DNA of 64,000 nucleotides from SIG480 sp045586595 (lineage in GTDB: Bacteria > Bacillota > Clostridia > Oscillospirales > JAAYXM01). Below the pieces are notes generated by a model. It did no database searches and was not told where the DNA came from. It worked only from the letters and a program-made list of their open reading frames with translations. Shown here one piece after another: positions 62,344 through 64,000 of the stretch (position 1 is the stretch's first letter; every line of letters starts with the position of its first letter). The position numbers and the translations under genes were made by a program. The stretch is taken from NCBI GenBank assembly GCA_045586595.1, contig JAZNAQ010000026.1:49815-113814 (forward strand). Direction: 5' to 3'.

Positions 62344-63237
62344 ATGAAAACTCCTATTTTTACAGGCGCTAACGTAGCAATAGTAACACCACTCACAGAA
62401 GACGGAGTTAATCTTTCAAAGCTTGGAGAACTTATCGAGTTTCAGATAAGCAAGGGCATTGACGCGATAACCGTATGCGGCACAACCGGCGAGTCAGCAA
62501 CTCTTTCTCATGAAGAGCATTGCCGTGTTATTGAATACAGCGTCAAAAAGGTAGCGGGCCGTGTTCCGGTTATTGCAGGAACAGGCAGTAATGACACTTC
62601 ATATGCACTTGAGCTCTCAAAAATAGCTGAAGATTTTGGTGTTGATGGCCTTCTTATGGTCACCCCGTATTACAACAAAACAACACAGCGCGGCCTTATA
62701 CAGCATTACACATATGTTGCCGATAGGGTAAACAAACCGATTATCTTATACAATGTTCCTTCCAGAACAGGGGTATCTTTTAAAGCTGATACTTACGCTG
62801 AGCTTTCAAAGCACCCGAACATTAATGGCATCAAAGAAGCAAGCGGAGACTTTTCACTTGTTGCAGAAACAATGAGCAAATGCGGAGATAGTATGTTTGT
62901 TTGGTCCGGCAACGACGATCAGGTTGTTCCGCTAATGTCACTCGGAGCTGTCGGTGTCATTTCCGTAACTGCAAATATTGTACCTGACGTGGTTGCTAAA
63001 ATGTGCCGTTTGTGCTTGGATGGCAATTTCAAAGAGGCTGCAAAGCTTCAGCTGGATTACTTTGACATTACCGATTCGCTGTTTAAAGAGGTAAATCCGA
63101 TTCCTGTTAAAACAGCAATGAAGCTCATGGGCATGGATAACGGGTATCTGAGAATGCCGCTCTGCGAGATGGCTCCTGCAAATGTAGAGATTCTCAGAAA
63201 CTCACTTAAGAATATCGGAATAACTTTGGCAGATTAG
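62344..63237 (+). CDS. dapA: 4-hydroxy-tetrahydrodipicolinate synthase
   Basis: 297 residues; condenses pyruvate and aspartate semialdehyde. VCGTTGESATLSHEEH, the YYNKTTQRG tyrosine region, YNVPSRTG, and the Schiff-base lysine in GIKEASGD are intact. Between asd and dapB. Confidence 0.96.
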   Translation: MKTPIFTGANVAIVTPLTEDGVNLSKLGELIEFQISKGIDAITVCGTTGESATLSHEEHCRVIEYSVKKVAGRVPVIAGTGSNDTSYALELSKIAEDFGVDGLLMVTPYYNKTTQRGLIQHYTYVADRVNKPIILYNVPSRTGVSFKADTYAELSKHPNINGIKEASGDFSLVAETMSKCGDSMFVWSGNDDQVVPLMSLGAVGVISVTANIVPDVVAKMCRLCLDGNFKEAAKLQLDYFDITDSLFKEVNPIPVKTAMKLMGMDNGYLRMPLCEMAPANVEILRNSLKNIGITLAD

Positions 63238-63251
63238 GAAGTGGCTTACCA

Positions 63252-64000
63252 ATGACAAAAATTTTGCTTTCCGGTTGTAACGGACGAATGGGTAAAGCTA
63301 TATCTGAAATGTGTCAGAAAAACCCCGAAACAATGATTGTGGCCGGCCTTGACCTTTGCACAGAACGCAGATTTGGATATCCTGTATATGAGTCTGTCAC
63401 CGAAATAAACGAGAAAATTGATGTAGTTATTGATTTTTCTAATCCCCAAAATTTATCATCACTTCTAGAATTTTGTATCTCGAACAAAATACCTGCAGTA
63501 CTCTGTACTACAGGTTTCTCAGAAGATGATATTGCACTTATAGAGAATGCTTCAGAAGTTATACCGGTTTTCCGCTCAGGCAATATGTCTCTTGGCATCA
63601 ATGTACTCATGATGCTTGCGCGTCGTGCCGCTAAAGTACTTGGTGACAGTTTTGATATTGAAATCATTGAGCGTCATCACAACCAGAAGCTTGATGCACC
63701 AAGCGGAACGGCTCTTATGATTGCAAACGGCATCAAGGACGTAAGAGAAGACAGCGAATATGTATACGACCGGTCTCAGGTAAGAAAAAAGCGTGAAGCA
63801 AATGAAATAGGTATCCACGCAATACGAGGCGGCACAATCGTAGGCGAGCACGATGTTATCTTTGCAGGACACAACGAGGTTGTTACCATCGGTCACTCTG
63901 CGCAGTCAAGAGAGGTTTTCGCAAGCGGTGCAGTAAGTGCGGCAAAGTTTATGGCAGGAAAACCTGCAGGGATGTATCATATGGATGATATGATTGGTTA
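63252..64000 (+). CDS. dapB: 4-hydroxy-tetrahydrodipicolinate reductase, cut by the right edge
   Basis: Open from ATG at 63252 to the end (249 codons). NAD(P) loop LLSGCNGRMGK, DFSNP, TTGFS, and the catalytic EIIERHHNQKLDAPSGTA, followed by IRGGTIVGEHDV. The final bases GGTTA would become a stop with A or G next, so the gene is probably almost complete. Third gene of the lysine/DAP operon. Confidence 0.94.
   Translation, partial: MTKILLSGCNGRMGKAISEMCQKNPETMIVAGLDLCTERRFGYPVYESVTEINEKIDVVIDFSNPQNLSSLLEFCISNKIPAVLCTTGFSEDDIALIENASEVIPVFRSGNMSLGINVLMMLARRAAKVLGDSFDIEIIERHHNQKLDAPSGTALMIANGIKDVREDSEYVYDRSQVRKKREANEIGIHAIRGGTIVGEHDVIFAGHNEVVTIGHSAQSREVFASGAVSAAKFMAGKPAGMYHMDDMIG

Overview
The window is a gene-dense stretch of an endospore-forming, moderately AT-rich Gram-positive chromosome, most likely a member of the Clostridia. 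The evidence is spoIIAA-spoIIAB-sigF, a CwlD-type amidase, SpoIID, RemA, a PrkC/PrpC pair, cdaA-cdaR, pyruvate phosphate dikinase, Gram-positive ribosome binding sites (GGAGG, AAAGGAG) and many TTG/GTG starts. The species cannot be named from the sequence alone. Almost everything is housekeeping, and the gene order is conserved across Firmicutes.

Layout. 1-8.1 kb: glyA end, rarA, the sporulation sigma-F operon (minus), inorganic pyrophosphatase, a membrane-anchored HtrA protease and an OmpR-type two-component system (minus). 8.1-10.3 kb: FMN riboswitch with riboflavin transporter, then a MATE exporter. 10.3-15.1 kb: an AT-rich accessory island of small membrane or unknown proteins, a methyltransferase and a DUF4375 protein. 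Its intergenic leaders are copies of the same sequence modules; it also holds a 130-bp MITE-like palindrome, a gene remnant and a chimeric paralog. 15.1-18.2 kb: yhbY, a GH13 glycosidase, a PflA-like radical SAM protein, a DNA glycosylase. 18.3-22.2 kb (minus): ppdK and dacF. 22.3-27.9 kb: DUF3343 plus cysteine-desulfurase-like protein, cdaA-cdaR, DUF5685 plus a Cys-rich J-domain protein, a membrane protein. 27.9-41.3 kb: yicC, remA, rpoZ, priA, def, fmt, a zinc protease, rsmB, rlmN, prpC, prkC, rsgA, a membrane protein, cwlD. 41.3-42.7 kb: radA. 42.7-52.6 kb: nusB, xseA, xseB, ispA, a large non-coding RNA, oapA, dxs, tlyA, nadK, argR, recN. 52.6-61.0 kb (minus): queA, tgt, SpoIID-like, yajC, TIGR04086, cca, a G5/3D-domain wall protein, rsmA. 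61.1-64 kb: asd, dapA, dapB (lysine and diaminopimelate synthesis).

The most striking object is the roughly 600-nt gene-free but promoter-driven segment between ispA and a three-span membrane protein upstream of dxs. Size, position and neighbour identify it as OLE RNA with its partner OapA. That RNA class is known, but it is one of the largest and least understood bacterial non-coding RNAs. The least described part of the window is the accessory island, where unrelated genes sit behind recombining copies of a shared leader, one of them nearly identical to the leader of the housekeeping gene yhbY. No tRNA, rRNA, CRISPR array, prophage or transposase gene was seen.
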